A stretch of 64,000 nt of DNA from Bacteroidota bacterium (GTDB lineage: Bacteria > Bacteroidota > Bacteroidia > B-17B0 > Aurantibacillaceae): the NCBI GenBank assembly GCA_013298715.1, contig JAAFIQ010000001.1, positions 372,001 to 436,000 on the forward strand, written 5' to 3'. The notes below the pieces were generated by a model that searched no databases, had not been told where the DNA came from, and saw nothing but the letters and a program-made list of their open reading frames with translations. The position numbers were made by a program, and so were the translations under genes. How positions within the stretch are numbered: position 1 is the first letter of the stretch; each line of letters starts with the position of its first letter. This document shows, in pieces, positions 44,352 through 54,424 of the stretch.

Positions 44352-44894
44352 CTACCAATCCTCTTTGCCCAAATCGTCGCTAGCAACTTTCATAGTTTCT
44401 TTTATGTTGGATGCTATGCTGCCTGCATATTTTAGGGCTTCGCCTTTTAGTTTTTTCCAAATAATCTCGTTCATAGCCATGCTGCCACAACTTGGTACCA
44501 CATTCTCAAGTTCGCCGCCGCTTGTGTTGCCACTTGTGCTTGTGTGCTTCATTTGATTGACGGTGTAACGGTATTTGCTATCCTTACATTCAATAATCAC
44601 TTTCATGGTAATCTTTCCGGTATAATCACACTCCGGATTTAATTCTTTTGGTTTTACAGAAAAAGTTGCCACACACTCCGCTTTGCTTCCGGTTGTAACG
44701 CCACTGCTTTTGCCATACTTGGGGTTTTCAATCTTTACCCAGTTTACAGCTCGTTTTAATAATTCTGATGAAGGAACTGAATCACTTAAAGTAATAACTT
44801 CTGTAATTTTTATTTCTTTATTAGCCTGAGCCTTGCTCGTTAGTGAATAAAGTAAACAGAAAAGAGTAAGTATTTTTATAAAACTTTTTTGCAT
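44352..44894 (-). CDS. exported DUF4468-like protein, paralogue 2
   Basis: Protein of 180 residues with a signal peptide (FIKILTLFCLLYSLTSKAQ). ATG at 44894 (MQKSFIKIL) is favoured over the ATG at 44921, which lies inside the previous gene. The mature part has LLKRAVNWVKIENPKYGKSS, ITMKVIIECKDSKYRYTVNQ and PSCGSMAMNEIIWKKLK, resembling DUF4468 TBP-like domains. It is clearly paralogous to the upstream gene 5 bp away. Function unknown. Confidence 0.75.
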   Translation of the reverse strand: MQKSFIKILTLFCLLYSLTSKAQANKEIKITEVITLSDSVPSSELLKRAVNWVKIENPKYGKSSGVTTGSKAECVATFSVKPKELNPECDYTGKITMKVIIECKDSKYRYTVNQMKHTSTSGNTSGGELENVVPSCGSMAMNEIIWKKLKGEALKYAGSIASNIKETMKVASDDLGKEDW

Positions 44895-44898
44895 AGAA

Positions 44899-45594
44899 CT
44901 ACCATTCATCTTTATTAGCATCTAGTTCTTCTTTCATTCTTAGCTTAATATCATCTGCCGCAAGTTTCGCAAAGGCAGCACTTTCAGATTTAATATGTTT
45001 CCATGTAATATCATTTACTTTCATAGAGCCACACTCAGGTACTTTTGCATAAATATCACCACCGCTCATGCCAGGTTTATTGGCTTTGTGTTTTATGTTT
45101 TTAATAATGTAACGGTATTTGCCTTCTTTTGCCTCTATTGTTAAATCCATCGTAATTTTTCCATCTACATCATTTTCAGGATTTAAAACTTTTTGTTTAA
45201 ACACAAATGCCAATGTACAATTTACATTACTCCCCGTATTGGTGCCATTCGATTTTTCGAACTTTGTATTTTTTAAATTGTACCAAGCTTGTGCGCGTTT
45301 TACAATCTCCGCTAATGGAGCGGGCATTGTGCTAGGTAAAGTATCAGGTGTTGCTTCTTCTACAGGTGGTTCTACAACAATTTGTTCGGCTTTCTTTTTC
45401 TTTTTCCCTTTTTGCTCTGTTGCTACAGGTTCTACTTTTGGTGCAGGTGCTGGTTTAGGAGCGTACTTAGCGCGTTCAACTTCAAGTGTTACTACTTCTT
45501 TTATTGTATTATCGCCTTGCGGGTTTTTAGTTTCTTGTGCGGCTAAAATTAAATTTATGGTAAGGAAAATAATTGCTAATACTGATTTCTTCAT
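44899..45594 (-). CDS. exported DUF4468-like protein, paralogue 1
   Basis: Protein of 231 residues with a signal peptide (VLAIIFLTINLILAAQ). Residues about 35-90 form a proline, lysine and glutamate rich linker (KPAPAPKVEPVATEQKGKKK). The C-terminal domain aligns with the next gene over its whole length: EIVKRAQAWYNLKNTKFEKS, ITMDLTIEAKEGKYRYIIKN and PECGSMKVNDITWKHIK. A tandem duplication with a linker difference. No function inferred. Confidence 0.75.
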   Translation of the reverse strand: MKKSVLAIIFLTINLILAAQETKNPQGDNTIKEVVTLEVERAKYAPKPAPAPKVEPVATEQKGKKKKKAEQIVVEPPVEEATPDTLPSTMPAPLAEIVKRAQAWYNLKNTKFEKSNGTNTGSNVNCTLAFVFKQKVLNPENDVDGKITMDLTIEAKEGKYRYIIKNIKHKANKPGMSGGDIYAKVPECGSMKVNDITWKHIKSESAAFAKLAADDIKLRMKEELDANKDEW

Positions 45595-45604
45595 TTTAAA
45601 CTAA

Positions 45605-48013
45605 TTAATAATTTTTTGGATAAGAATTTGGATTCACTTCGTTCATTAAATTGTAAACTGCATCAAACACATCGTCAGCATTTGGTTTACTAAAATAATC
45701 ACCATCGCTACCATAAGCTGGTCGGTGTTCTTTGCTGGCTATAGTTAACGGCGCAGAATCTAGATAATTATAAGCTTTTTGTTCTTCTACAATTTTTTGA
45801 AGTATATAAGCACTTGCTCCCCCCGGCACGTCTTCGTCAAGCACAACCAATCTGTTTGTTTTTTTAACTGATTCAACAATGCTATTGCTAACATCAAACG
45901 GTATCAAGGTTTGTAAATCAATTAGCTCAACACTAATGTTTTTTTCGTTTAGTAATTTTATGGCTTCTTGCGCAATTCTTACAGAACTGCCATATGTAAC
46001 CAATGTAACATCAGTGCCTTGCGTTAATGTTTCAATAACACCTAATTTAATTTTGTATTCGCCAAAATTGCTTGGTTGATTTTCTTTTAAACGGTATGCG
46101 TTTAATGGTTCTATAATAAGCGCTGGTTCATCTGCTTGTAATAACGTGTTGTAAAAGCCCGATGCTACTGTCATGTTACGTGGCACACAAATATTAATTC
46201 CTCGGCAGGAATGCACAATCATTCCCATGGGTGAACCGCTATGCCAAACGCCTTCAAGTCGGTGGCCACGTGTACGAATTATTACTGGTGCTTTTTGTGT
46301 TCCTTTAGTACGCCACTGCACAGTTGCTAAATCATCGCTCATTAATTGCAAAGCGTATAACAAATAATCTAAATATTGAATTTCGGCAATTGGGCGTAAG
46401 CCACGCATAGCAAGACCAATGGCTTGGCCCATAATGGTTGCTTCTCTAATGCCTGTATCAAACACACGGTGTTCTCCATACTTGGCTTGCAAGCCTTCTA
46501 AACCTTGATTAACGCCACCAATTTTTCCTGAATCTTCACCAAAAATCATAACCTCAGGATATTTACTTAAAATAGCATCAAAGTTATCGCGTAAAATTTC
46601 TCTTCCATCCACTTGTTTTGCATCTACATAAAGTACCGCGTTTCCATCAATATTAGCAACACGGTTATTTGATTGAGAATACAAATGAGAACCATAGCGG
46701 CTATTATTTTCTTCGCGTTCGTTCTTTAACCAGTTAACCAAAGCCTCTCTGGTGCTACTATCTAGGCCTATTGTATTTCTTAAAGCCAATTTTGCGGCTG
46801 TATGAATGTCTTTTCTTATTGGCTCTTTAATACTTTTTAGATTTTGAATAATAGCCTCGTTGCTTGAATGATTTAGCGCAGAGATTAAATCACATACTTG
46901 CGCTACCTCATTTTTTATTGGATTGAGGTAATCTGTCCAAGCGGTTGTTTTTGCAGTTTTTACAGATTCTTTAGCTGCCTCTTCAATTGCATCTAACTCT
47001 GTTTGATTAGCGATAGCGTTTTCAATAATCCACTCGCGCATCTTTTTAACGCAATCAAAATCTGATTCCCATTGTAAACGCTCTTTGCTTTTATATCTCT
47101 CATGGCTTCCACTTGTACTATGGCCTTGCGGTTGGGTAACTTCTTCTACATGTACTAAAACTGGCACATGTTCTTCTCTACAAACTTTTGCTGCTTTTTC
47201 GTATGTTTCGCAAAGGTGTGCATAATCCCAGCCTTTGGTTTTAAATATTTCGTAACCTTTAGTGTTTTCGGTTCTTTGAAAACCCTTTAAAACTTCGCTA
47301 ATACTTTCTTTTGTGGTTTGAAATTTTTTAGGAACTGAGATACCGTGTCCGTCATCCCAAACGCTTATTAGCATTGGTACTTGTAAAACACCAGCGGCGT
47401 TGATACTTTCCCAGAACAAACCTTCGCTGGTACTTGCATCGCCAATGGTGCCAAAAGCAATTTCATTTCCTTTGTTACTAAATTGGTTATATGGTGCAAC
47501 ATGCAAATCTTTATTAATTTTATAAAAATGTGAAGCATAAGCCAAACCCAATAAACGTGGCATTTGCGAGGCTGTAGGAGAAATATCTGAACTTGAGTTT
47601 TTTTGATTAACTAAAGCTTTAAATGTCCCATCTGAATTTAAACTGTGGGTGCCAAAGTGCCCACCCATTTGTCTTCCAGCACTCATTGGCTCATAGCTTA
47701 AATCAGTATGGGCATAAAGACCAGCAAACCATTGTTGTAAGTTAAGTGCGCCAATGGCAAACATAAAAGTTTGGTCGCGGTAGTAACCACTTCTGAAATC
47801 ACCGTTATTAAATACCTTGCTAAGGGCTACTTGCGCCAATTCTTTTCCATCGCCAAAAATGCCAAACTTAGCTTTGCCAGTAAGCACTTCTTTTCTGCCA
47901 AGTAAACTTGCTTGCCTGCTTTCGTTTATTAATTTAAAATCAGCTAATACAATTTTTTTAAAGTCATCAAAACTTAATTTACCTGAAATTGTTGCTGTAT
48001 CTTGTTGAGCCAT
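45605..48013 (-). CDS. 2-oxoacid dehydrogenase E1, fused alpha and beta subunits
   Basis: Protein of 802 residues. The N-terminal half is E1-alpha with the thiamine-diphosphate site (FGTIGDASTSEGLFWESINA). The C-terminal half is E1-beta (VMIFGEDSGKIGGVNQGLEG, FDTGIREATIMGQAIGLAMR and IAEIQYLDYL). It decarboxylates a branched-chain 2-oxoacid or pyruvate and passes the acyl group to an E2 lipoyl protein that is not in this window. The fusion is usual in Bacteroidota. A TATATTTG box lies 20 nt upstream of the ATG. Confidence 0.92.
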   Translation of the reverse strand: MAQQDTATISGKLSFDDFKKIVLADFKLINESRQASLLGRKEVLTGKAKFGIFGDGKELAQVALSKVFNNGDFRSGYYRDQTFMFAIGALNLQQWFAGLYAHTDLSYEPMSAGRQMGGHFGTHSLNSDGTFKALVNQKNSSSDISPTASQMPRLLGLAYASHFYKINKDLHVAPYNQFSNKGNEIAFGTIGDASTSEGLFWESINAAGVLQVPMLISVWDDGHGISVPKKFQTTKESISEVLKGFQRTENTKGYEIFKTKGWDYAHLCETYEKAAKVCREEHVPVLVHVEEVTQPQGHSTSGSHERYKSKERLQWESDFDCVKKMREWIIENAIANQTELDAIEEAAKESVKTAKTTAWTDYLNPIKNEVAQVCDLISALNHSSNEAIIQNLKSIKEPIRKDIHTAAKLALRNTIGLDSSTREALVNWLKNEREENNSRYGSHLYSQSNNRVANIDGNAVLYVDAKQVDGREILRDNFDAILSKYPEVMIFGEDSGKIGGVNQGLEGLQAKYGEHRVFDTGIREATIMGQAIGLAMRGLRPIAEIQYLDYLLYALQLMSDDLATVQWRTKGTQKAPVIIRTRGHRLEGVWHSGSPMGMIVHSCRGINICVPRNMTVASGFYNTLLQADEPALIIEPLNAYRLKENQPSNFGEYKIKLGVIETLTQGTDVTLVTYGSSVRIAQEAIKLLNEKNISVELIDLQTLIPFDVSNSIVESVKKTNRLVVLDEDVPGGASAYILQKIVEEQKAYNYLDSAPLTIASKEHRPAYGSDGDYFSKPNADDVFDAVYNLMNEVNPNSYPKNY

Positions 48014-48033
48014 ATTAAAATACCTTAGTATAC

Positions 48034-48041
48034 AAATATAA
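48034..48041 (-). promoter_or_regulatory. candidate -7 box for the E1 gene
   Basis: The reverse strand reads TATATTTG 20 nt before the ATG at 48013. No clear -33 TTTG. Confidence 0.35.
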
Positions 48042-48125
48042 GGGAATAGGTTAATTTTAAAAAATTTATTTCGTTATTTTTAGGCAAAATTTAAGAAAGA
48101 AATTTAACATTAAACTTAGCTTAAC

Positions 48126-49187
48126 ATGGAAAAAAATAATGACAAAATTATACCTACTATTTTTTTGTTGAGCGTAATAAATGCTTTGTTAATACCTGTT
48201 GTATTATTAATAATTCATAGTGTTTTTGGACTTACTAATTTTGCTGCATTAGCCTTACTTATAGCCTTTGCCACATTTATTTTATCGTTCTTAATGTGTT
48301 ATGTTTTTTATTTTTATAAAATTTCAAAAGTGATTGATAACCTTGCAAATAAAATAAGTAATAAGTTTTTAAGCAACGAAATTCCCAAGAGAGTTAATCA
48401 GCTTGAAGAGCATGATAGCATAAAAAATTTAGAGGAGAAAGTTGATCACCTAATAGAATCGCGCCAGTACGAGTTAGAGCAGTTTGAAAATCTTGATAGT
48501 TATAGAAAAGAATATTTAGGAAATGTTTCGCATGAGCTTAAAACACCTGTTTTTAATATTCAAGGATACATAGATACATTGCTGAATGGAGGTTTGGAGG
48601 ATAGTGCCATTAATATTGACTTTTTAAAGAAGGCAGAAAAAAGTATTGATAGATTGATTCATATTATTGATGACTTAGAAACGATTACCCAGCTTGAAAC
48701 AGGTGAACTGCATTTAGAAATTGATGACTTTGATATTGTGGGATTGTGTCGGGATGTATACTCTGCGCTGGAACTCATTGCCTCAAAAAAAGGAATAAAA
48801 TTAGAACTTGCAAAACGTTACGAAAAGCCTATTTATGTGATTGGTGATAAGTTTAGAATTAGGCAAGTATTAGTAAATTTAATTACCAATAGTTTAAAGT
48901 ATGGTAAAGAAAATGGCAAAACATTAATAACAATAGATTATTTAAAGGATGACATAGTAATTAAAGTAAAGGATAATGGTGTGGGGATTGCCTCAAATCA
49001 TTTACCGCGTTTATTTGAGCGGTTTTATAGAGTTGATAAGGGGCGTAGCCGCGAGCAAGGGGGGACTGGCTTAGGCTTAGCCATTGTAAAACATATTTTA
49101 GAGGCTCACAAAAAATCTATCATCGTTGAGAGTAAAATTGGTGAAGGAAGCGTGTTTACTTTTTCGTTGGAGGCAGCTTCGAATTAA
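48126..49187 (+). CDS. sensor histidine kinase (PhoR-like), orphan
   Basis: Protein of 353 residues with two N-terminal membrane helices (about 10-30 and 38-64) and almost no periplasmic loop. The HisKA domain has the phospho-acceptor His136 in LGNVSHELKTPVFNIQGYID. The HATPase domain has the N box LVNLITNSLKYG and G boxes (VKDNGVGIASNHLPRLFERF and GGTGLGLAIVKHIL). It has no HAMP or PAS domain and no response regulator next to it. Converges with polA by 4 bp. Confidence 0.93.
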   Translation: MEKNNDKIIPTIFLLSVINALLIPVVLLIIHSVFGLTNFAALALLIAFATFILSFLMCYVFYFYKISKVIDNLANKISNKFLSNEIPKRVNQLEEHDSIKNLEEKVDHLIESRQYELEQFENLDSYRKEYLGNVSHELKTPVFNIQGYIDTLLNGGLEDSAINIDFLKKAEKSIDRLIHIIDDLETITQLETGELHLEIDDFDIVGLCRDVYSALELIASKKGIKLELAKRYEKPIYVIGDKFRIRQVLVNLITNSLKYGKENGKTLITIDYLKDDIVIKVKDNGVGIASNHLPRLFERFYRVDKGRSREQGGTGLGLAIVKHILEAHKKSIIVESKIGEGSVFTFSLEAASN

Positions 49188-52027
49188 TGCGCCTCTAACC
49201 AATTATTGCCGGTGCCCATTCCAACTTCAACCGGCACATTTAATGGTAAAGCAGTTTGCATGCATTTTTCGATAATTGGTTTTAAGGTTTCCAACTCTGG
49301 TTTGTAAACATCAAAAATTAATTCATCGTGTACCTGCAAAATCATTTTTGATTTAAAGTTATGCTTTTTGATTTCTTCAGAAATATTTATCATAGCTACT
49401 TTAATCATATCTGCTGCGCTGCCTTGTATTGGCGCATTAATAGCGTTTCGCTCAGCAAAGCTGCGCACTGTGGCATTGTTACTGTTAATGTCACGTAACC
49501 AACGTTTACGGCCTAATAACGTTTTTACATAGCCGTTTTCGCGTGCAAAATTTATTTGCTCATCCATGTAACTTTTAATTGCGGTGTATTCTTTAAAATA
49601 ATTGTCAATTAATTGTTTTGCTTCGGCTCTTGGAATATTTAGGTTGTCTGCCAATCCAAATGCACCTTGGCCATATATAATACCAAAATTTACACTTTTT
49701 GCTTTATAACGCATTTCTTTTGTAACCTCTGCTTCGCTTATGCCATAAACCTTTGCGGCGGTGGCTGTGTGAATATCTTTGTTTGAATTAAATGCTTCGC
49801 ACATATTTTTATCGCCACTAATGCTGGCAACAATACGTAATTCTATTTGCGAATAATCGGCGCTTAACAAAGTGTACTCTTCGTTACGAGGCACAAATGC
49901 TTTACGAATTTGTTTTCCGCGCTCGGTTCTTATAGGAATATTTTGAAGATTAGGATTATCGCTACTTAAACGCCCTGTTACAGCAACCACTTGATTAAAA
50001 CTTGTATGTATGCGTTTGGTATTAGTATTTACAAGCTCTGGCAAGGTATCAACGTAAGTAGATTTCAATTTAACTAATTCTCTATAATCTAAAATTTTTG
50101 AAACTATAGGATGTACGTTTTCTAATTTACTCAACACATCTTCACCTGTAGCATACTGACCTGTTTTTGTTTTTTTAGGTTTGTCAACAATTTTTAAGTA
50201 GTCGAATAAAATTTCGCCAACTTGTTTTGGTGATGACACATTAAATTTTGTGCCAGCTAGGTTTTGAATTTCAGTTTCTACAGTAACTATATCAGTTGCT
50301 AATTGTGCCGAAAAATCAGTTAAGGTTTTTACGTCTAAATTTATTCCTTCGCGTTCCATATCTGCCAACACTTTTATTAGTGGCACTTCTACGTTATTAA
50401 ATAAGGTTTCAACTTCAGCCTTTTGAATTTCAGGAAGAAAATGATGTTTTAATTGCAAGGTAACATCGGCATCTTCGGCAGCGTATTCTGTAATTTTTTC
50501 TATTGCTACATCGCGCATGCTTATTTGGTCTTTCCCTTTTTTACCAATCAATGTTTCTATGCTTACTGGTTGATAATTTAAATAGGTTTGAGAAAGCACA
50601 TCCATATTATGACGCATATCGGGCATAAACAAAAAGTGCGCTACCATGGTGTCAAATAATTTATTTGAAATTCTAATTCCGTAATTACTTAAAATGTGAT
50701 AATCGTATTTTATATTTTGTCCAATTAACGTTTTTGAAGTATCTGAAAAAATTGGTTCGAATTGTTTTAATAAGTGGATAGCTTGGTCTTTATCTGGCGA
50801 AACTGGCACATAATAAGCCTCTAAAGGTTTAACAGAGAAAGATAATCCAACCACTTCAGCATTCAAAACATCTAAACTTGTAGTTTCGCTATCGAAACAA
50901 AATTCAGTGTTTGAACTTAAAATATTAATTAATTCATTTATTTTTTCAGGTGAATCTACAAGGATGTAGTTGTGTGAAACATCGGCAATTGTTTTATAAA
51001 TCGGTGCTGCTTCTACCTCAACACCTTCACTGTTTTGCTGGTTAAAAAAATCGGCAGTGCTAAACAAATCACCTTGACCATTGCTTGATTTTGCTTTATA
51101 GTTTTCTGTTGCAGTAGTAATTTTTTCTTTTCCGCCAATATCCTCATTCAACACTTTTTGCGCAATGGCTCTAAATTCGAGCTCTGCAAATAATTCGCGC
51201 AAGGCATCTTTATTTACAGGTTTTAAAGTAAGTGCTTCTTCATTTAATTCAATTGGACAATCTAAAATAATTGTGGCCAGGCGTTTGCTTTGTATAGCCA
51301 TTTCTTTGTTAGCTTCAACCTTCTCTTTCATTTTACCTTTTAGTTTATCGGTATTTTCTAAAAGATTTTCTATGGTTCCAAATTCTTTAATAAATTTAAT
51401 TGCGGTAACTTCGCCAACACCTGGAATTCCAGGGATGTTATCAACCTTATCTCCCATTAAACCTAATATATCAATTAACTGCGCAACATTCGATATTTCC
51501 CACTTTTTGCAAATCTCCTCTACACCTTGAATTTCAACACCATTGCCTAAACGTGCAGGTTTATATATAAATGTATTTTCATCTACTAGTTGCCCATAAT
51601 CTTTGTCAGGAGTCATCATGTAAGTTGTGAAGCCTGCTAATTCTGCTTTTCGAGCTAACGTTCCAATTACATCATCCGCCTCATAGCCTGGCAATCCTAT
51701 TACTTCAATATTAAATCCTTTAATTAAATCTATAATTAGTGGGATAGATTTTCTTAAATCTTCTGGCATTTCTTCGCGGTTGGCTTTGTAAGCCTCAAAC
51801 TCAATATGTCTTTGGGTAGGCTCTTCTGTATCAAACACAACTGCAATATGGCTTGGTTTTTCTTTGTTTAAAATTTCTAACAAGGTATTACAAAAACCAA
51901 AAATTGCGCTGGTGTTAAATCCTTTAGAGTTAATCCGTGGATTGTTACTAAAGGCAAAATAACTGCGGTAAATTAATGCAAAGGCATCGAGCAGAAATAA
52001 CTTTTTTGGTGTATCTTTTGTAATCAT
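49184..52027 (-). CDS. polA: DNA polymerase I
   Basis: Protein of 947 residues with a 5' nuclease domain (about 1-300, LFLLDAFALIYRSYFAFSNN, GYEADDVIGTLARKAE), a 3'-5' exonuclease domain with an intact DxE motif (FCFDSETTSLD) that should be active, and a family A polymerase domain (motif A LLSADYSQIELRIVASISGD, motif C QVHDELIFDV). ATG at 52027 (MITKDTPKKLFLLDA) is the best match to relatives; ATGs at 52060 and 52069 are alternatives. It serves in repair and Okazaki processing. Confidence 0.96.
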   Translation of the reverse strand: MITKDTPKKLFLLDAFALIYRSYFAFSNNPRINSKGFNTSAIFGFCNTLLEILNKEKPSHIAVVFDTEEPTQRHIEFEAYKANREEMPEDLRKSIPLIIDLIKGFNIEVIGLPGYEADDVIGTLARKAELAGFTTYMMTPDKDYGQLVDENTFIYKPARLGNGVEIQGVEEICKKWEISNVAQLIDILGLMGDKVDNIPGIPGVGEVTAIKFIKEFGTIENLLENTDKLKGKMKEKVEANKEMAIQSKRLATIILDCPIELNEEALTLKPVNKDALRELFAELEFRAIAQKVLNEDIGGKEKITTATENYKAKSSNGQGDLFSTADFFNQQNSEGVEVEAAPIYKTIADVSHNYILVDSPEKINELINILSSNTEFCFDSETTSLDVLNAEVVGLSFSVKPLEAYYVPVSPDKDQAIHLLKQFEPIFSDTSKTLIGQNIKYDYHILSNYGIRISNKLFDTMVAHFLFMPDMRHNMDVLSQTYLNYQPVSIETLIGKKGKDQISMRDVAIEKITEYAAEDADVTLQLKHHFLPEIQKAEVETLFNNVEVPLIKVLADMEREGINLDVKTLTDFSAQLATDIVTVETEIQNLAGTKFNVSSPKQVGEILFDYLKIVDKPKKTKTGQYATGEDVLSKLENVHPIVSKILDYRELVKLKSTYVDTLPELVNTNTKRIHTSFNQVVAVTGRLSSDNPNLQNIPIRTERGKQIRKAFVPRNEEYTLLSADYSQIELRIVASISGDKNMCEAFNSNKDIHTATAAKVYGISEAEVTKEMRYKAKSVNFGIIYGQGAFGLADNLNIPRAEAKQLIDNYFKEYTAIKSYMDEQINFARENGYVKTLLGRKRWLRDINSNNATVRSFAERNAINAPIQGSAADMIKVAMINISEEIKKHNFKSKMILQVHDELIFDVYKPELETLKPIIEKCMQTALPLNVPVEVGMGTGNNWLEAH

Positions 52028-52123
52028 GTTGTTGAATATTAGTTTATTTTTATCTAGCATTTTTAGCAAGATAAATGGTTGCGTTTTTGGTTAAGTAATT
52101 TTTGTGAGCAACAAGCTATTTTT

Positions 52124-52678
52124 TTAATTTGGTCGTTTGTTATAAGCACTAATTACTTCGGCCGCACTTTTTTCATCAATTTCTTTTTCTCCTTTGTATT
52201 CGTTTGCATAGCCTGCGGCACCGCTCATCATTTCTTGTAATTGTTTTTTGAATTTTTTTGGATTAACGTCAGTCATTTTTTTATCGCCTTTTTTCATTAA
52301 AAAATATTCTGGCACGTAAGACGTTTCATTCATTTTTACTTCTTCAAAAATCATTTTATACATACTTATTTCGCCAGTAACTATTATCTTATAATACTTT
52401 TCTTCGCCACCAATATCCATTGCTGCGTAATTATTAATATCAAAACCATACGCTTTTACTTTATTTGGCTTATATGTTTTTTGAACGCCTTGTGCATCTT
52501 TAAAAATTACTTTGTTATGGTAATCAAACTCTTTTTTTGGATTTGTTTTCACCTCGCCTTTTATTGTATCTCCAGCAAGAGGCACAATATAACCTTTAAT
52601 AAAATTTTGTTGTGCATTAATTTTTGTAACTACTAACGTTGCTGATATTAGCAAAGTATGTTTAAGAAAATTGTACAT
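52124..52678 (-). CDS. exported hypothetical protein
   Basis: Protein of 184 residues with a signal peptide (LKHTLLISATLVVTKINAQ). The mature part begins NFIKGYIVPLAGDTIKGEVK and includes YKPNKVKAYGFDINNYAAM and MYKMIFEEVKMN, a beta-rich pattern seen in several uncharacterised Bacteroidota exported proteins. The C-terminus is charged and helical. Function unknown. It stands 96 bp after polA on the same strand. Confidence 0.75.
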   Translation of the reverse strand: MYNFLKHTLLISATLVVTKINAQQNFIKGYIVPLAGDTIKGEVKTNPKKEFDYHNKVIFKDAQGVQKTYKPNKVKAYGFDINNYAAMDIGGEEKYYKIIVTGEISMYKMIFEEVKMNETSYVPEYFLMKKGDKKMTDVNPKKFKKQLQEMMSGAAGYANEYKGEKEIDEKSAAEVISAYNKRPN

Positions 52679-52779
52679 ATTTTTAAATTTAAAATTTAAA
52701 TATGCGCAAATTATTTAATGAAATGAATAAGAAGTTGTTAAGATTTTTTAAGAGCGTGTAATCAACTTGGTTGTGGAAA

Positions 52780-53484
52780 CTATCTAAATTCTTTTCTCCC
52801 ATAAACCGGAAAATCATTAATAAAGTTGGTTATAGTTTCTACACTCAAGTGTTTGCCTTTGTTCTGTTTGATAAAGGAAGCGTAGGCTTCAGGGTCTGTC
52901 CATTTTTCAATGCTTGTTTTTTGCTCTGTTTCTGCCGCTAAACTTTTTAATTGATATCCTAAGCCCACTTCAATCATGCGCATTTCAACGTCGTATTCAA
53001 ATTTTTTTAATTGACCTCTTGATAATTTTTTTAACCCGTGTGCCATTAAACTAAAAAAACCACTTGTACTATACTCATCTATTCGGGTTATTTCACGACC
53101 AATTAATCCTATCTTGGAATTAACGTTTAAATAATTTACGCTAACTGAATCTAATGTGTTTCCGAAATTTTTGCCAATATATATTTTATAAACTCTATTT
53201 ATGGGTTTTTTGAATAGATTTAAAAAAATTGACTTAGTTTTAATTATGTTTTTTTGTTTTTGTGTTATTAATTTAATTTTTTTGTAGCGCATGTTTGGAA
53301 AAAAATTTGTGCAAATTATTACACAATTTTTTTCTGCAATACTGTTACTGCTGTCAGATTCTATTTTATTTAATGAATCGATTGCGGTTGCAATTAATTC
53401 AGCAGTAAAATTTTTAGTGTAAAGGGGTTGTGAAAGACATATAAAAGAACTTAAAAGTAATATGAGGATTAAAATAAATTTCAT
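52780..53484 (-). CDS. exported hypothetical protein
   Basis: Protein of 234 residues with a signal peptide (FILILILLLSSFICLSQ). The mature part is basic and hydrophilic with no cysteines of the zinc-finger type and no motif I recognise; the middle reads ISVNYLNVNSKIG-like strands in a lysine-rich background. Function unknown. Divergent from the EamA transporter gene. Confidence 0.65.
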   Translation of the reverse strand: MKFILILILLLSSFICLSQPLYTKNFTAELIATAIDSLNKIESDSSNSIAEKNCVIICTNFFPNMRYKKIKLITQKQKNIIKTKSIFLNLFKKPINRVYKIYIGKNFGNTLDSVSVNYLNVNSKIGLIGREITRIDEYSTSGFFSLMAHGLKKLSRGQLKKFEYDVEMRMIEVGLGYQLKSLAAETEQKTSIEKWTDPEAYASFIKQNKGKHLSVETITNFINDFPVYGRKEFR

Positions 53485-53511
53485 TACTCAAAAATAATCA
53501 TTTCTTGCAAA

Positions 53512-53519
53512 TACCTTTG
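53512..53519 (+). promoter_or_regulatory. candidate -7 box for the EamA transporter
   Basis: TACCTTTG lies 26 nt before the ATG at 53546 in the divergent gap. No clear -33 box at the ideal distance. Confidence 0.35.
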
Positions 53520-53545
53520 TTTAAAAAAAACATATTTTTACGCTT

Positions 53546-54424
53546 ATGGTTTACATTATACTTACAATCACTTTAAGTGTTTTATTACTTGTTTTTTTTA
53601 AACTTTTTGAAACATTTAAAATTAATACGTTTGGTGCAATTGTAATAAATTATTTTGCCGCAGCCATTACAGGCTTTATATTTTCTTTGGGAGATGCTAG
53701 TTTTAAAGATAGTTTTGAGCCAAATTTACTAGCTTATGCTGTTCCTTTAGGCTTATTGTTTATTTCTATTTTTTATTTAATATCTCAAACGGCTCAAAAA
53801 ATTAATATCGCTACAGCAAGTATTGCTAATAAAATGAGTGTGGTTATTCCAGTTGTATTCGCTATTATTTTTCTTAATCAAACATTAAATACCCAAAAGG
53901 TTTTTGGTATTTTATTGGCGCTTGTTGCGGTCTATCTGAGCACGCGCGTAAAATCAAGCACTGAGTTAAATAAAAAATTAATTTACTTGCCAATTGCAGT
54001 TTTTTTTGGAAGCGGCGCTATTGATGTAATTTTAAATTTAGTAAACGTTAACTGCATAACTAACCCTGCTCAAAATGCGGTGTTTAGTATATTAACCTTT
54101 ATGGTGGCCTTTTTTGCAGGACTACTTGTAATAACATACACTGTAATTTTTAAAAACAAAGATTATTTAAAAGAAGTATTAACTCTTAAAACAATTATTG
54201 CAGGTGTTTTATTAGGCATACCAAACTACTTTAGCATTTACTTTATTTTTAAAGCACTTGATACAAAACTTCTACAAGGTGCTGAATTATTTCCGGTGTT
54301 AAATTTATGTAACGTAGCACTTGCAGCTGTAGTGGGTTGGCTGTGTTTTAAAGATAAGCTTTCAGTAGTTAATGTTGTTGGGATAATATTGGCCTTAGCT
54401 TCAATTATTTTAATTGCATTTTGA
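53546..54424 (+). CDS. EamA/DMT-family transporter
   Basis: Integral membrane protein of 292 residues with ten predicted helices in two repeats, typical of the drug/metabolite transporter superfamily (MVYIILTITLSVLLLVFFKL at the start and FKDKLSVVNVVGIILALASI at the end). Substrate cannot be inferred. Its stop codon overlaps the ATG of the YigZ gene (TGATG), suggesting translational coupling. Confidence 0.88.
   Translation: MVYIILTITLSVLLLVFFKLFETFKINTFGAIVINYFAAAITGFIFSLGDASFKDSFEPNLLAYAVPLGLLFISIFYLISQTAQKINIATASIANKMSVVIPVVFAIIFLNQTLNTQKVFGILLALVAVYLSTRVKSSTELNKKLIYLPIAVFFGSGAIDVILNLVNVNCITNPAQNAVFSILTFMVAFFAGLLVITYTVIFKNKDYLKEVLTLKTIIAGVLLGIPNYFSIYFIFKALDTKLLQGAELFPVLNLCNVALAAVVGWLCFKDKLSVVNVVGIILALASIILIAF

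Noticed and set aside
43111-45600. A complete new defence island
   Set aside because: Only a HigBA-like pair and one AbiGi-like gene support defence. No effector, nuclease, phage or integrase gene is nearby, so a novel system is not claimed.
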